Part shown: positions 1-8,330 of the stretch, one piece after another
Layout: each line of letters starts with the position of its first letter
Numbering within the stretch: the first letter of the stretch is position 1
NCBI RefSeq assembly: GCF_004339745.1
Contig: NZ_SMGP01000004.1
Span: forward strand, 62,001-126,000
Direction of reading: 5' to 3'
Source: Paraburkholderia sp. BL9I2N2
GTDB taxonomy: Bacteria > Pseudomonadota > Gammaproteobacteria > Burkholderiales > Burkholderiaceae
Length of the DNA stretch: 64,000 nucleotides
Made by a program: the position numbers and the translations under genes
The notes under the pieces: generated by a model
Told to the model about the DNA's origin: nothing
Database searches by the model: none
The model's input: the letters and a program-made list of their open reading frames with translations, nothing else

Positions 1-1
1 G

Positions 2-1120
2 GAAAGTTTCGCTTCATTCGTCGAACCGGGCCCGTTCGAGACTTTCGTGCCGACGCCCAACATGCCGGCAATGTTTCTCTATACGTCCGGCTCGACCGGC
101 AAGCCGAAGGGCGTGATGCTCTCGCACGGCAGCCATCTATGGGTGGCGGGTACGCGTGCGCGCGCGCAGCCACCGGCGGCGCATCGCTTTCTGGTGGCCG
201 CGCCGATGTATCACATGAACGCGCTGACGCTCGTGCTGATGTCGCTGTACGGGAACGGTACGGTCGTGCTGCTTCCGCAATTCACCGCGCGCATGTACAT
301 CACGGCAATCGAGCGCTATCGGGTCACGTGGCTCACCTCCGTCCCGCCGATGATCGCGATGATGCTGCGCGAAAGGGAGTTGCTTGCGCGCACGGATCTT
401 TCGTCGGTGCGCTTCATCCGGATGGGCTCGGCGCCAGTTAGCGAGAGTCTGCTTGCGCAAATCGCCGAGGTACTGCCGAATGCGAAGCTCACTAACGTCT
501 ACGGCACGACCGAGGGCGGGCCGATCGTGTTCGGGCCCCATCCGCAAGGGATCGAACCGCCTTTGCTGTCGGTCGGATATCCGCATCCCGAAGTGAGCGT
601 GAAGTTGCTCGACGCACCGCCGACAGGTGTGGCGACCGGCGTGCTGGCTGTAAAAAGCCCGGCCGTCATGCTCGGCTACCACAACCGGCCGGACCTGCCG
701 CTACCGGTGACAGCAGATGGCTTCTATATAACGGGCGACGTATTTCACCGCGACGAAGAGGGCTTCTATGCGTTCGTCGGCCGTGCGGACGACATGTTCG
801 TGTCGGGTGGCGAAAACATCTTTCCTGGTGAAGTCGAGCAGATGCTGGAGACACACCCGGATATTGTCCAGGCTTGCGTGGTACCGGTTGCCGACGACAT
901 CAAGGGAACCAAGCCGGTGGCGTTCGTCGTGCGGCGCGCGGGCGCGTCGCTAACGGAAGAGCAAGCCAAACAGCACGCGCTGACTCATGCGCCCGCATAC
1001 CAGCACCCGCGACGCGTGTGGTTTGTCGATGCATTGCCGCTTGCGTCGACGAACAAGATCGATCGCGCCGCATTGAAAGCGATAGCGCTTGCGTCGTTGC
1101 AGGATAGCGAGACCGCATAA
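2..1120 (+). CDS. AMP-forming acyl/aryl-CoA ligase (5' partial)
   Basis: C-terminal part of an ANL-superfamily ligase that activates a carboxylic acid to its acyl-AMP and then its CoA thioester. The frame is open to the window edge, so the start lies outside; an internal GTG at 47 is not a believable start. Visible motifs are the A3 phosphate loop TSGSTGKPKG (nt ~83-112), A5 YGTTEGGP, A7/A8 ITGD...VGRADDMFVSGGENIFPGE, and the catalytic lysine in NKIDR near the end. The UbiD gene starts about 38 nt downstream on the same strand, so they are probably cotranscribed. The context suggests an aromatic acid substrate, but the specificity cannot be read from the sequence. Confidence 0.9.
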   Translation, partial: ESFASFVEPGPFETFVPTPNMPAMFLYTSGSTGKPKGVMLSHGSHLWVAGTRARAQPPAAHRFLVAAPMYHMNALTLVLMSLYGNGTVVLLPQFTARMYITAIERYRVTWLTSVPPMIAMMLRERELLARTDLSSVRFIRMGSAPVSESLLAQIAEVLPNAKLTNVYGTTEGGPIVFGPHPQGIEPPLLSVGYPHPEVSVKLLDAPPTGVATGVLAVKSPAVMLGYHNRPDLPLPVTADGFYITGDVFHRDEEGFYAFVGRADDMFVSGGENIFPGEVEQMLETHPDIVQACVVPVADDIKGTKPVAFVVRRAGASLTEEQAKQHALTHAPAYQHPRRVWFVDALPLASTNKIDRAALKAIALASLQDSETA

Positions 1121-1158
1121 ATGAAACCGACACGACATTCAACATTATGGAGTTCAGT

Positions 1159-2754
1159 ATGAACGAGAACTTTCGCGAGTTCCTGGAACGGCTGCGCGCG
1201 GCACAGCAACTGATCGATATACGGCAGCCCGTCGACATCCGCCACGTGGGCACGCTCGTCGACCAGAGCGACAAGGCGCTGCTGTTTCATAACGTGATCG
1301 GCTACGACATGCCGCTGCTGTCGGGCATCATCCGCACGCAGGAGCGCGCGATGATGGCAATGGGCTGCGACAGCTACTCGGAAATCGAGAAGATGCTGGC
1401 GCATGGCATCCAGAACCCGATTCCGCCTAAATACGTCGCCACGTCGGCCACGAAAGAAGTGATCTACAAAGGCGACGATGTCGATCTGTTCCGCCTGCCC
1501 ATTCCGATGTCTTCGATTTTCGACGGTGGCCCGATGATTACCGCGGGTATCGTGATTTCGCGCGATCCGGAGTACGGCCTGAACAGCGGCATCTATCGCT
1601 TCATGGTGAAGGAAAAAGCGCTGAGTGGCATCGACATCGTGACGCCGAACAATATGCGCATGTTCGCGCAGCGTGCGTATGAACAAGGACGTCCGTGCCC
1701 GATTTCCATTTCGATCGGTAACCACCCGATGGAAATCATGGGCGCCGGCTATCGCGCGCCGATCGGTGTCGATGAGATGGCGATCGCGGGCGGCATTCGT
1801 GGCGTGCCGGTCGAACTGGCGCCTTGCGAGACCGTCGATCTGCCGTATATCGCCGACTCGGAAATCGTGATCGAAGCAGAAATCCTGCCGACGGGCTGGA
1901 CGCAACCGGAAGGCCGTTTCGGCGAATTCACCGCATTGATGGGCGGGCTGCACTGGAATCCGGATGTGCGGATCAAGGCGATCATGCATCGGCGCGATGC
2001 GATGTATTACTCGCTGCACATGCCGTGGGAAAACACGTGGCTCGCGGCACCGACGCGCTATCAGGCGATTCGCAGCGCGCTGCGCACGGCAGGCGTGCAG
2101 GTAAAGGACATCAACGTAACGTTGGGTGGCCGCGCATTCTGGCACGCGGTTATTTCGATCAGGAAGCAGGCCGGCGAAGGCAAGAACGCGCTGCTGGCGG
2201 CGCTGTCGGTGATGGATCTGAAGCACGTGGTGGTCGTTGATGACGACATCGACGTGTTCAACGGCGAACAGGTCGAATGGGCGATCGCGACGCGCGTGCA
2301 GGGTGACCGCGATCTGATCGTGATCCCCGGCGCACGCGCGAAGCCGCTCGACCCGAGTCTGCCGGTGATGCCGCCTGGCATGGTGCCGACGGGCGCCAAG
2401 GTCGGTGTGGACGCAACGATCTCGGAAGGCATTCCGCACGAGCGCTATGAGCGCATTTCGTACGCGTACGCAGACACGGCGAAGATCGCGGACTACGTCG
2501 GCGGCAAGGCCGATACGGTGCATGTGTCGGAGCCGGAACAGGTGGAGGCTGCCGCAGCCGAAGCGATCGCGCTCATCGGCGACACGCCGCTTTACTACAC
2601 CGAACTCGCCGAGCGGCTGTCGAAATACGACTTCCGCACGCTGGCGCGCGCGCTCGGCGAACTGCATGAACGCAAGCAGTTGTGGAAAACCGCGGAAGGC
2701 AAGTTGTGCGTGCGCGGTTCGCGCTTCGACGCCGTGCCGCCGACGCGGCGCTGA
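1159..2754 (+). CDS. UbiD-family (prenyl-FMN dependent) decarboxylase
   Basis: Reversible non-oxidative decarboxylase of the UbiD family, about 531 aa, which uses prenylated FMN made by a UbiX partner and usually acts on aromatic or unsaturated acids. The family signature PEGRFGEFTALMGG carries the acid residues expected near the cofactor, and length and conservation are typical. I chose ATG 1159 because GGAG lies 6 nt upstream; an in-frame ATG at 1147 has no ribosome site. It lies between a CoA ligase and a binding protein, with UbiX about 1.1 kb downstream, as in phthalate, isophthalate and hydroxybenzoate decarboxylase clusters. Whether it acts on the free acid or the CoA ester is not known. 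Confidence 0.93.
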   Translation: MNENFREFLERLRAAQQLIDIRQPVDIRHVGTLVDQSDKALLFHNVIGYDMPLLSGIIRTQERAMMAMGCDSYSEIEKMLAHGIQNPIPPKYVATSATKEVIYKGDDVDLFRLPIPMSSIFDGGPMITAGIVISRDPEYGLNSGIYRFMVKEKALSGIDIVTPNNMRMFAQRAYEQGRPCPISISIGNHPMEIMGAGYRAPIGVDEMAIAGGIRGVPVELAPCETVDLPYIADSEIVIEAEILPTGWTQPEGRFGEFTALMGGLHWNPDVRIKAIMHRRDAMYYSLHMPWENTWLAAPTRYQAIRSALRTAGVQVKDINVTLGGRAFWHAVISIRKQAGEGKNALLAALSVMDLKHVVVVDDDIDVFNGEQVEWAIATRVQGDRDLIVIPGARAKPLDPSLPVMPPGMVPTGAKVGVDATISEGIPHERYERISYAYADTAKIADYVGGKADTVHVSEPEQVEAAAAEAIALIGDTPLYYTELAERLSKYDFRTLARALGELHERKQLWKTAEGKLCVRGSRFDAVPPTRR

Positions 2755-2822
2755 TTGCCGCGATGTCCTTCAGTGCGCTGCGCAGGCCGGCAGCGCTCCA
2801 TTCACCCCGTTGATGAGCTGAC

Positions 2823-3830
2823 GTGATGCAACCTTACCTGCTTGCAAGGCGTGTGCTGTTCGCCGCCGTGATTTCCGTGCTTGCGCTTTCCGCGCAAGCC
2901 GCGCCGCTGCGCATCGGCTACTGGACGAGTGGCGTGAGCCTCGGCCTCGGCGCCGTGCTGGAAACAGGCGACTTCCTGAAGAAAGCCGGCATCGACGACG
3001 CGCGTTTCGTGCACTTCGCCGAGGTCAACGCGCCGGCGAGCGGACTCGCCGCCAACGTGATCGACGTGAGCTTCAGCGTGGCGGGCGCGAGCGCGTTCAG
3101 CATCGCGGCGACCGGCGTGCCGGTCAAGATCTTCGGTGCAACAGCGCCGGCCGATGTCACATTTGTCACACCTGCCGACTCGCAGATCCAATCGATTGCG
3201 CAGTTGCGCGGCAAGAAGATCGGTATGTCACCGTCGGGAAGTTCGGTCGCGCTGATGACGGCCGCGGTGCTGAAAGCGAACTATGGCTTCAACGCCGGCG
3301 ATTATTCACTGGTGCCGGGCAACGAGGCACGTCTCGCGCAGTTTCTCGTACAGCATCAGGTCGACGCCGCGGCGCTGCGCTCCGTCACGGTCGCGCAATT
3401 GACTGAAGTGAAGACGCGGCGTCTGGGCACGCTGGTGGAAGAATGGCACAAGCTGACGAAGTCCGATGCGATGCCTTATCTGGGTGTGGCTGCGGCGCGC
3501 ACGGAATTGATCCAGCGCGATCCGCAATCCGTCGCGAAGCTGATCGTTGCGATTCACAATGCAATCGCCTGGGGCAACGCGCATCCGGACCAGGTCGCGA
3601 CGATCCTGCAGAAAGTAGCGAATCTGCCTGCAAGCGACGCGCAGATCTATGCCGCGCATTGGGCCGAGCTGAACAGCATTTCCTTCGAACCAGTCGATAT
3701 CGATACGCTCAAGCGCGAGCAGCAGATCTTCGCGGCGAGCGGCGCGATCAAAGGGACGCTTCCTTCCGATGTATTCGTCACCGGGCCGTACGAAACGGCA
3801 AAGAAGATCATAGCGGGTCAAAAGCCATGA
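2823..3830 (+). CDS. ABC transporter periplasmic substrate-binding protein (SsuA/NMT1-like), copy 1
   Basis: Exported binding protein of about 335 aa. A Sec signal peptide (hydrophobic stretch VLFAAVISVLALSAQAA) is followed by APLRIGYWTSG at the mature N terminus. The fold type is that of aliphatic sulfonate, nitrate and aromatic acid binding proteins (SsuA/NrtA/TauA). GTG 2823 or ATG 2826 could be the start. It sits between ubiD-like and ubiX-like genes, so it probably captures the aromatic acid degraded here. No permease or ATPase gene is next to it. A close paralogue is at 5478-6473 and shares APLR(I/V)GYWTSG...SLG(L/F)GAVLE. Confidence 0.88.
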   Translation: MMQPYLLARRVLFAAVISVLALSAQAAPLRIGYWTSGVSLGLGAVLETGDFLKKAGIDDARFVHFAEVNAPASGLAANVIDVSFSVAGASAFSIAATGVPVKIFGATAPADVTFVTPADSQIQSIAQLRGKKIGMSPSGSSVALMTAAVLKANYGFNAGDYSLVPGNEARLAQFLVQHQVDAAALRSVTVAQLTEVKTRRLGTLVEEWHKLTKSDAMPYLGVAAARTELIQRDPQSVAKLIVAIHNAIAWGNAHPDQVATILQKVANLPASDAQIYAAHWAELNSISFEPVDIDTLKREQQIFAASGAIKGTLPSDVFVTGPYETAKKIIAGQKP

Positions 3831-3882
3831 TGACGTGTTTGCGCGGGCAATGGCCGCATCCGGTGGACAACGGAGGTATCGC

Positions 3883-4470
3883 ATGAAATCCCAATCCGCC
3901 GCACGGCGACGCCTCGTGGTCGGTATCAGCGGCGCGTCGGGTGCGATCTACGGCGTGCGTCTGCTGCGTCTGTTACGCGAGTTGGAGGTCGAGTCGCATC
4001 TGGTGGTCAGCCGTTCGGCGCAGGTGACACTCGCACAGGAAACGCAAATGCGGCTCGCCGATCTGCAGGCGCTCGCCGACGTCAACTATCCGAACACCGA
4101 TATCGGTGCGGCCATTTCGAGCGGCTCGTTTCGCGTCGACGGCATGATCGTTGCGCCGTGCTCGATCAAGACGCTGTCGGAAGTGGCCACCGGCTGCACC
4201 AGTTCGCTGCTGTCGCGAGCGGCAGACGTGATGCTGAAGGAACGTCGCCGTCTCGTGCTGATGGTGCGCGAAACGCCGTTGCATGCCGGTCATATCCGCA
4301 GCCTCGCCGCCGTCACGGACGCCGGTGCGATCGTCTATCCGCCAGTGCCGGCGTTCTATGCGCTGCCGGAGACGCTCGATCAGATGGTCGATCATACGCT
4401 CGGGCGCGTGCTTGACCTGTTCGATATCGAATCACGAACCGTACGCCGATGGAGCGGCACTGCCGGCTGA
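3883..4470 (+). CDS. UbiX-family flavin prenyltransferase
   Basis: Makes prenyl-FMN from FMN and dimethylallyl phosphate, the cofactor for UbiD enzymes. It has about 195 aa, the usual length. The N-terminal VVGISGASGAIYGVRLLRLL is the family FMN-binding signature; VAPCSIKTLSEVATGC and LVLMVRETPLHAGH are the other conserved blocks. Start ATG 3883 is preceded by CGGAGG at 3871-3876, so the longer in-frame opening at 3835 is not used. Its location in the same run as the UbiD-like gene makes it the dedicated cofactor supplier for this pathway. The genome probably has another housekeeping ubiX. Confidence 0.95.
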   Translation: MKSQSAARRRLVVGISGASGAIYGVRLLRLLRELEVESHLVVSRSAQVTLAQETQMRLADLQALADVNYPNTDIGAAISSGSFRVDGMIVAPCSIKTLSEVATGCTSSLLSRAADVMLKERRRLVLMVRETPLHAGHIRSLAAVTDAGAIVYPPVPAFYALPETLDQMVDHTLGRVLDLFDIESRTVRRWSGTAG

Positions 4471-4496
4471 TACGCGGTGTGCTTTTTTGTGTCCAG

Positions 4497-4525
4497 TTTA
4501 CTTCCCTATATGCATCTCCTAGAAT
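4497..4525 (+). promoter_or_regulatory. Predicted sigma70 promoter for the GntR regulator
   Basis: TTTACT (4497-4502) and TAGAAT (4520-4525) are separated by exactly 17 nt, about 80 nt before the GntR start codon. Matches to consensus are 4/6 and 5/6. It lies between ubiX and the regulator, allowing the regulator its own transcript. Confidence 0.5.
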
Positions 4526-4606
4526 GCGTTGAGGTTGGTGAGGTGCCTACAGAAAGACGTAAGCATAATACACAGCCATTCCAGGATAGAGCGCACGGGG
4601 GGCCAC

Positions 4607-5335
4607 ATGGAAGGAAAAGTAATTTCTGGGGGCAAGGCGGCGGCCGAGGGCAAGTTGTTGGGCGAGTCGACTTATCTGGCGATGAGGCAGGCGATACTGT
4701 CCTGTTCGCTGAAACCGGGCAGCATGCTGACGGAGGCTGCGCTGATGGATCAATACGGCGTCGGCAAGTCGACATGCCGGCTGGCGCTTGCGCGTCTCAC
4801 ACACGAAGGGCTGGTACGTTCGGTGCCGCGACACGGCTACGTCGTCGTGCCGGTCACGCTGAAGGATGTCGAGGAGGTGTTTGCGCTGCGACTCATTCTC
4901 GAACCCGAAGCCGCGCGGCTCGCGGCCGGCAAGGTGGACGCGAAGGCGCTGATGCGGATCGACCGCACAGCGCGCGGCAATACGGCGTCGAAGAATCACG
5001 GCAACCGGATCGGCTTTTTCCTCGATGCGAACCGTGAATTTCATCTGGTGATTGCAATGGCGTCGGGCAACGACCGTCTGGTGCGCAGCATCTCGGTGCT
5101 GTTCGACGAAATGACGCGACTGGTGGCGCTCGGTTTCAGCGACGAAGACGACAGCCCGGAAATTTCCGACGATCACCGCCAACTGGTCGAGGTGCTGGCG
5201 GCAGGCGACGGCAAGGCAGGCGCGCGCATTGCGCGCCGGCACATCGAGAAGTTTCGCGACATGACGATGGAGCGTGTGCTCCGCAGCATGAAACAGGACT
5301 TCGAGCACGCGCCGCTGGCAGCGATCGGCAAGTGA
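4607..5335 (+). CDS. GntR-family regulator, FCD subfamily
   Basis: One-component regulator of about 242 aa. The N-terminal winged helix-turn-helix (residues ~20-85) contains PGSMLTEAALMDQYGVGKST and ends in PRHGYVVVPVTLKDVEEVF. An all-alpha FCD ligand-binding domain follows (~90-235), with conserved R/E and H positions (REFHLVIA, DDHRQLVEVLAAGD, RRHIEKFRD) that bind a metal and a carboxylate ligand in this family. Start ATG 4607 follows a GGGGGG stretch. It is embedded in the aromatic acid cluster and probably regulates it in response to the substrate or an intermediate. A 12-bp-stem hairpin follows the stop. Confidence 0.92.
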   Translation: MEGKVISGGKAAAEGKLLGESTYLAMRQAILSCSLKPGSMLTEAALMDQYGVGKSTCRLALARLTHEGLVRSVPRHGYVVVPVTLKDVEEVFALRLILEPEAARLAAGKVDAKALMRIDRTARGNTASKNHGNRIGFFLDANREFHLVIAMASGNDRLVRSISVLFDEMTRLVALGFSDEDDSPEISDDHRQLVEVLAAGDGKAGARIARRHIEKFRDMTMERVLRSMKQDFEHAPLAAIGK

Positions 5336-5339
5336 TACG

Positions 5340-5371
5340 GAGGTTCCGCCTTTGCTTTCAGGCGGAACCTC
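5340..5371 (+). terminator. Strong hairpin after the GntR gene
   Basis: Perfect 12-bp inverted repeat GAGGTTCCGCCT / AGGCGGAACCTC with an 8-nt loop, starting just after the GntR stop. It lacks a T-run, so it may act as a weak terminator or an RNA 3'-end stabiliser. Confidence 0.6.
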
Positions 5372-5401
5372 TCGATGGATGGTTGCACCGTGCTTCATGT
5401 T

Positions 5402-5430
5402 TTGATAAGGACATTTAGTAATCCTTTAAA
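5402..5430 (+). promoter_or_regulatory. Predicted promoter for the second binding-protein/oxygenase operon
   Basis: TTGATA (5402-5407) and TTTAAA (5425-5430) with a 17-nt spacer, 48 nt before the binding protein start. The spacer carries a short imperfect palindrome (AAGGA 5407-5411 / TCCTT 5422-5426) that could be a regulator site. This is inference from sequence only. Confidence 0.45.
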
Positions 5431-5477
5431 GACGATGCCAGGGAGACCGACGGCGTCGCTATTTCAGGCAAAGCACA

Positions 5478-6473
5478 ATGAAATCATTTCGTTCCGTTAT
5501 AAAGGCACTATGCGCACTCGCGTTAGTCGGCGTGTGCCTCACCAGTGTGTATGCGGCGCCGTTGCGAGTGGGCTACTGGACCAGTGGCACTAGCCTCGGT
5601 TTCGGTGCCGTGCTCGAAGCGCAGAAGTTCTTTGAGAAGCAGGGCCTGCAGGTGCAGTTTGTCCACTTTCCGGACGTGAATGGACCGACCACCGCGTTGG
5701 CTTCGAACGCGATCGATCTGGCATTCGGCACCAGCCTCGCGGGGGCATTCAGCCTGAGCCAGCAGGGTGTGCCGGTCCGGATGGTGGCCGCCACGCAGAT
5801 CGTCGACGCGGAAATCGTCGTGCTTGCCGATTCGCCCATCCATTCCGCGGGTGAACTGCGCGGCAAGAAAATCGGCATGTCGCCAATCGGCAGTGCGACC
5901 ACTGGTGTCGGTACCGCCGTGCTCGACGGCAATTACGGACTCAAGCTTGCCGACTATCGGCTGGTGGCGGGCGATGAGCCGCGTCTTGCGCAGTTCCTCG
6001 TTCAGAAGAACGTGGATGCCGCCGTCATGCGTCCCACCACGGTGGCGCAAGTGCCGGACAGTGCGCAGAAAGTCCGCGTGATCACGACATTGTCCGATCA
6101 ATGGAAACAGATGACGAAGGCGAGCACACCGCCCTATATCGGTGTCGCCGTGATGCGCAGCGAGTGGCTTAAGGACAACTCGGCGGATGCGGTGAAGGTG
6201 CTCGCGGCGATGCGCGAGGCGCTGGCCTTCGGCGCGGCCAATCCCGACGCGGTCGTGGCGATACTTAAGAAGGCCGGCAACATGAGCGACCAGGGAGCGC
6301 GTTTTTACGGCGACCACTGGACGACCATGAATACGGTCTCGTTCAAATCGGGTGACATCGACACACTGAAACGCACATTCGAAGTTTTCAAGGCCGCCGG
6401 CACGCTGAAGGGCGAGCTTCCCGCGGATCTCTTCTATCAGAAGCCTTATCTCGACTCGGAAGCAGTCAAATGA
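5478..6473 (+). CDS. ABC transporter periplasmic substrate-binding protein, copy 2
   Basis: Paralogue of the protein at 2823-3830, about 331 aa, with a signal peptide (ALCALALVGVCLTSVYA) and mature start APLRVGYWTSGTSLGFGAVLE. Shared blocks include RGKKIGMSP, EPRLAQFLVQ and a C-terminal DIDTLKRTFEVFKAAGTLKG. The same solute class is expected. It opens what looks like a second operon (binding protein, Rieske alpha, Rieske beta, hydroxyacid dehydrogenase) with its own promoter-like sequence. Two diverged binding proteins in one cluster could recognise two related acids and share a permease encoded elsewhere. Confidence 0.88.
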   Translation: MKSFRSVIKALCALALVGVCLTSVYAAPLRVGYWTSGTSLGFGAVLEAQKFFEKQGLQVQFVHFPDVNGPTTALASNAIDLAFGTSLAGAFSLSQQGVPVRMVAATQIVDAEIVVLADSPIHSAGELRGKKIGMSPIGSATTGVGTAVLDGNYGLKLADYRLVAGDEPRLAQFLVQKNVDAAVMRPTTVAQVPDSAQKVRVITTLSDQWKQMTKASTPPYIGVAVMRSEWLKDNSADAVKVLAAMREALAFGAANPDAVVAILKKAGNMSDQGARFYGDHWTTMNTVSFKSGDIDTLKRTFEVFKAAGTLKGELPADLFYQKPYLDSEAVK

Positions 6474-6489
6474 GCGGATATTGGGAATG

Positions 6490-6526
6490 GGCCCGTGGCC
6501 GCTGTGGCCACACCGGAGTACGGGCC
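6490..6526 (+). other. Nested hairpin between binding protein and Rieske alpha genes
   Basis: GGCCCGT (6490-6496) pairs with ACGGGCC (6520-6526), enclosing GTGGCC (6495-6500) / GGCCAC (6506-6511); the two stems share a couple of bases, so they are partly alternative. There is no T-run. It sits about 20 nt before the alpha-subunit start and could tune expression or stabilise the upstream message. Confidence 0.45.
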
Positions 6527-6546
6527 TTTATCAACGGAGCAGCAAT

Positions 6547-7821
6547 ATGACGGAAAAGTGCGACGGTACGGTCGCGACCATTGGATTTCCCGCTAGTCGG
6601 ATCCGCTGGCCGGAAGAGGGCATTACGCGCGTGCCGCTACGTGTGTTCTCCGATGCGGCGACCTACGAGCGCGAGCAGGATGCCGTATTTCGTGGGCCCA
6701 CATGGAGTTTCCTCTGCCTCGACATCGAGATTCCAAAGCCGGGTGACTACATAACGACCAAGGTCGGTCATACCTCGGTAATTGTTGTGCACCAGCAGGA
6801 CGGCACCATTGGTGCGCTTGTGAACAAGTGCGTGCACAAGGGCTCAGTGCTTTGCTATGAAGCGCAGGGTCACCGCAAGCGTCCGAACTTCGTTTGCCCC
6901 TATCACAACTGGGTCTATAACTTCGACGGTGAACTGACGAGCGTCGCATTCGAGAAGGGCGTGCAGGGTAAAGGTGGTATGCCCGAGGATTTCGACAAGT
7001 CGAAGTTCCGTTTGACGAAGCTGCGCGTGGAGACCATCCGCGGCCTTGTGTTCGGCTCATTCTCCGACGAGGCCCCTGCACTGAAGGACTATCTCGGGCC
7101 AACGATGGTGCGGCACATGGAGCGCACGCTATATGGACGCGTAAAGATACTTGGCCGCTATAGCCAGGTGATGCACAACAACTGGAAGCTCTACGTCGAG
7201 AATAGCCGCGACAACTATCACCCGAGCCTGCTGCACGCGTTTTTCTCGACCTTCAAGATCAACCGGCTGTCGGCGGAAGGCGGTACGTTGCAGGATGAAG
7301 ACAGCCGGCATCACATCACCTTTACGAAGCGCTATACCGACATCGGCGATCAGGCATACGACTCCGGTGTGATTCGTGCCATGCGCGACGATTTTGGTCT
7401 GAAGGATCCTTCGCTGATCGATCAGTGGATGGAGTATCCCGACCAGATCACGAACGCGATCCAGAGCATTTTCCCCGGCTTCGTGCTGCATCAGATCATG
7501 AATTCGATAGGCGTGCGGCAGGTGGTGCCGCTTGGCGTGGATCGATGCGAACTGATCTGGACGGTGCTCGGTTTCGAGGAAGACACGCCGGAGCAAACGC
7601 TCATCCGGCGCAAGCAAAGCAATTTGGTCGGCCCCGCGGGTTATGTGTCGATGGAAGACGGCACGATCGGCGCGTTCGTCGAAAAGGGCATTCGCGGCGA
7701 TCTTGACGACGCTGCGGTGATCGAGATGGGCGGCAAGGGCACCGGTCCGATGGCGACCCGCGCAACCGAAACCTCGGTGCGCGGCTTCTGGAAATTCTAT
7801 AGAGAGCTGATGGATGTCTAG
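6547..7821 (+). CDS. Rieske aromatic-ring-hydroxylating oxygenase, alpha (large) subunit
   Basis: Catalytic subunit of about 424 aa. The Rieske [2Fe-2S] ligands are visible as C-V-H near residue 95 and C-P-Y-H about 20 residues later (NKCVHKG ... FVCPYHNWVYNFDG). The mononuclear iron motif DxxHxxxxH is present as DNYHPSLLH. These define an oxygenase that adds O2 to an aromatic ring, as in benzoate, anthranilate or salicylate-type enzymes. ATG 6547 follows a GGAG. The last 8 nt overlap the beta subunit, so the two are translationally coupled. No ferredoxin or reductase gene is nearby; electrons must come from elsewhere. The exact substrate is unknown. Confidence 0.93.
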   Translation: MTEKCDGTVATIGFPASRIRWPEEGITRVPLRVFSDAATYEREQDAVFRGPTWSFLCLDIEIPKPGDYITTKVGHTSVIVVHQQDGTIGALVNKCVHKGSVLCYEAQGHRKRPNFVCPYHNWVYNFDGELTSVAFEKGVQGKGGMPEDFDKSKFRLTKLRVETIRGLVFGSFSDEAPALKDYLGPTMVRHMERTLYGRVKILGRYSQVMHNNWKLYVENSRDNYHPSLLHAFFSTFKINRLSAEGGTLQDEDSRHHITFTKRYTDIGDQAYDSGVIRAMRDDFGLKDPSLIDQWMEYPDQITNAIQSIFPGFVLHQIMNSIGVRQVVPLGVDRCELIWTVLGFEEDTPEQTLIRRKQSNLVGPAGYVSMEDGTIGAFVEKGIRGDLDDAAVIEMGGKGTGPMATRATETSVRGFWKFYRELMDV

Positions 7822-8317
7822 TGTTGCGCGCTATCCTGACCTGGAGGTCAGCACCCAGACGGGCGCGTGTATCGCACGCCTGATGACCCACTATTGCAGT
7901 TCGATCGACAATGGCGATCTCGGCCGCTGGCCGGAGTTCTTCACTGAAGATTGCACTTACCGCATTCTCACGCGCACCGATTTCGAAGCGGGCCGCGATT
8001 TCGGTATCTGGTTCTGCAACACGCGCGGCATGCTGCTGGATCGCGTCAGTTCGATCCAGTCGGTCAATGTGTTCGAGCCGCATGTCTACCGTCACGTGCT
8101 TGGGCCGACCGAAGTCGTCAGCGTCGAAGACGGGCTGATCGGTTGCGAAACCAGCTACATGGTCGTGCGAACCGGCTATGAAGGTGGGATGGTCGTGTTT
8201 AGCGCGGGGCGTTACGTCGATCAGGTCGTTCTCGCGGGCGGCCGCGCGTTGCTGCATGAGCGCACGGTCGTCACGGATTCGTGCCGCTACGACACGCTCG
8301 TTGCACTTCCTCTCTAA
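7814..8317 (+). CDS. Rieske aromatic-ring-hydroxylating oxygenase, beta (small) subunit
   Basis: Structural subunit of about 167 aa with the SnoaL/NTF2-like fold of ring-hydroxylating oxygenase beta subunits. The N-terminal region has SSIDNGDLGRWPEFFTEDCT, the typical family opening, followed by YRILTRTDFEAG and a C-terminal LLHERTVVTDSCRYDTLVALPL. It overlaps the alpha gene by 8 nt (start codon inside the alpha stop region), the usual arrangement for stoichiometric alpha3beta3 assembly. The dehydrogenase gene follows 13 nt later. Confidence 0.92.
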   Translation: MSSVARYPDLEVSTQTGACIARLMTHYCSSIDNGDLGRWPEFFTEDCTYRILTRTDFEAGRDFGIWFCNTRGMLLDRVSSIQSVNVFEPHVYRHVLGPTEVVSVEDGLIGCETSYMVVRTGYEGGMVVFSAGRYVDQVVLAGGRALLHERTVVTDSCRYDTLVALPL

Positions 8318-8330
8318 GGATGTTGCCCGG

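Noticed and set aside
985-2667. 560-aa open frame on the minus strand
   Set aside because: It lies entirely over the UbiD gene and the ligase end, is rich in R/H and has no domain; an antisense shadow of GC-rich coding DNA.
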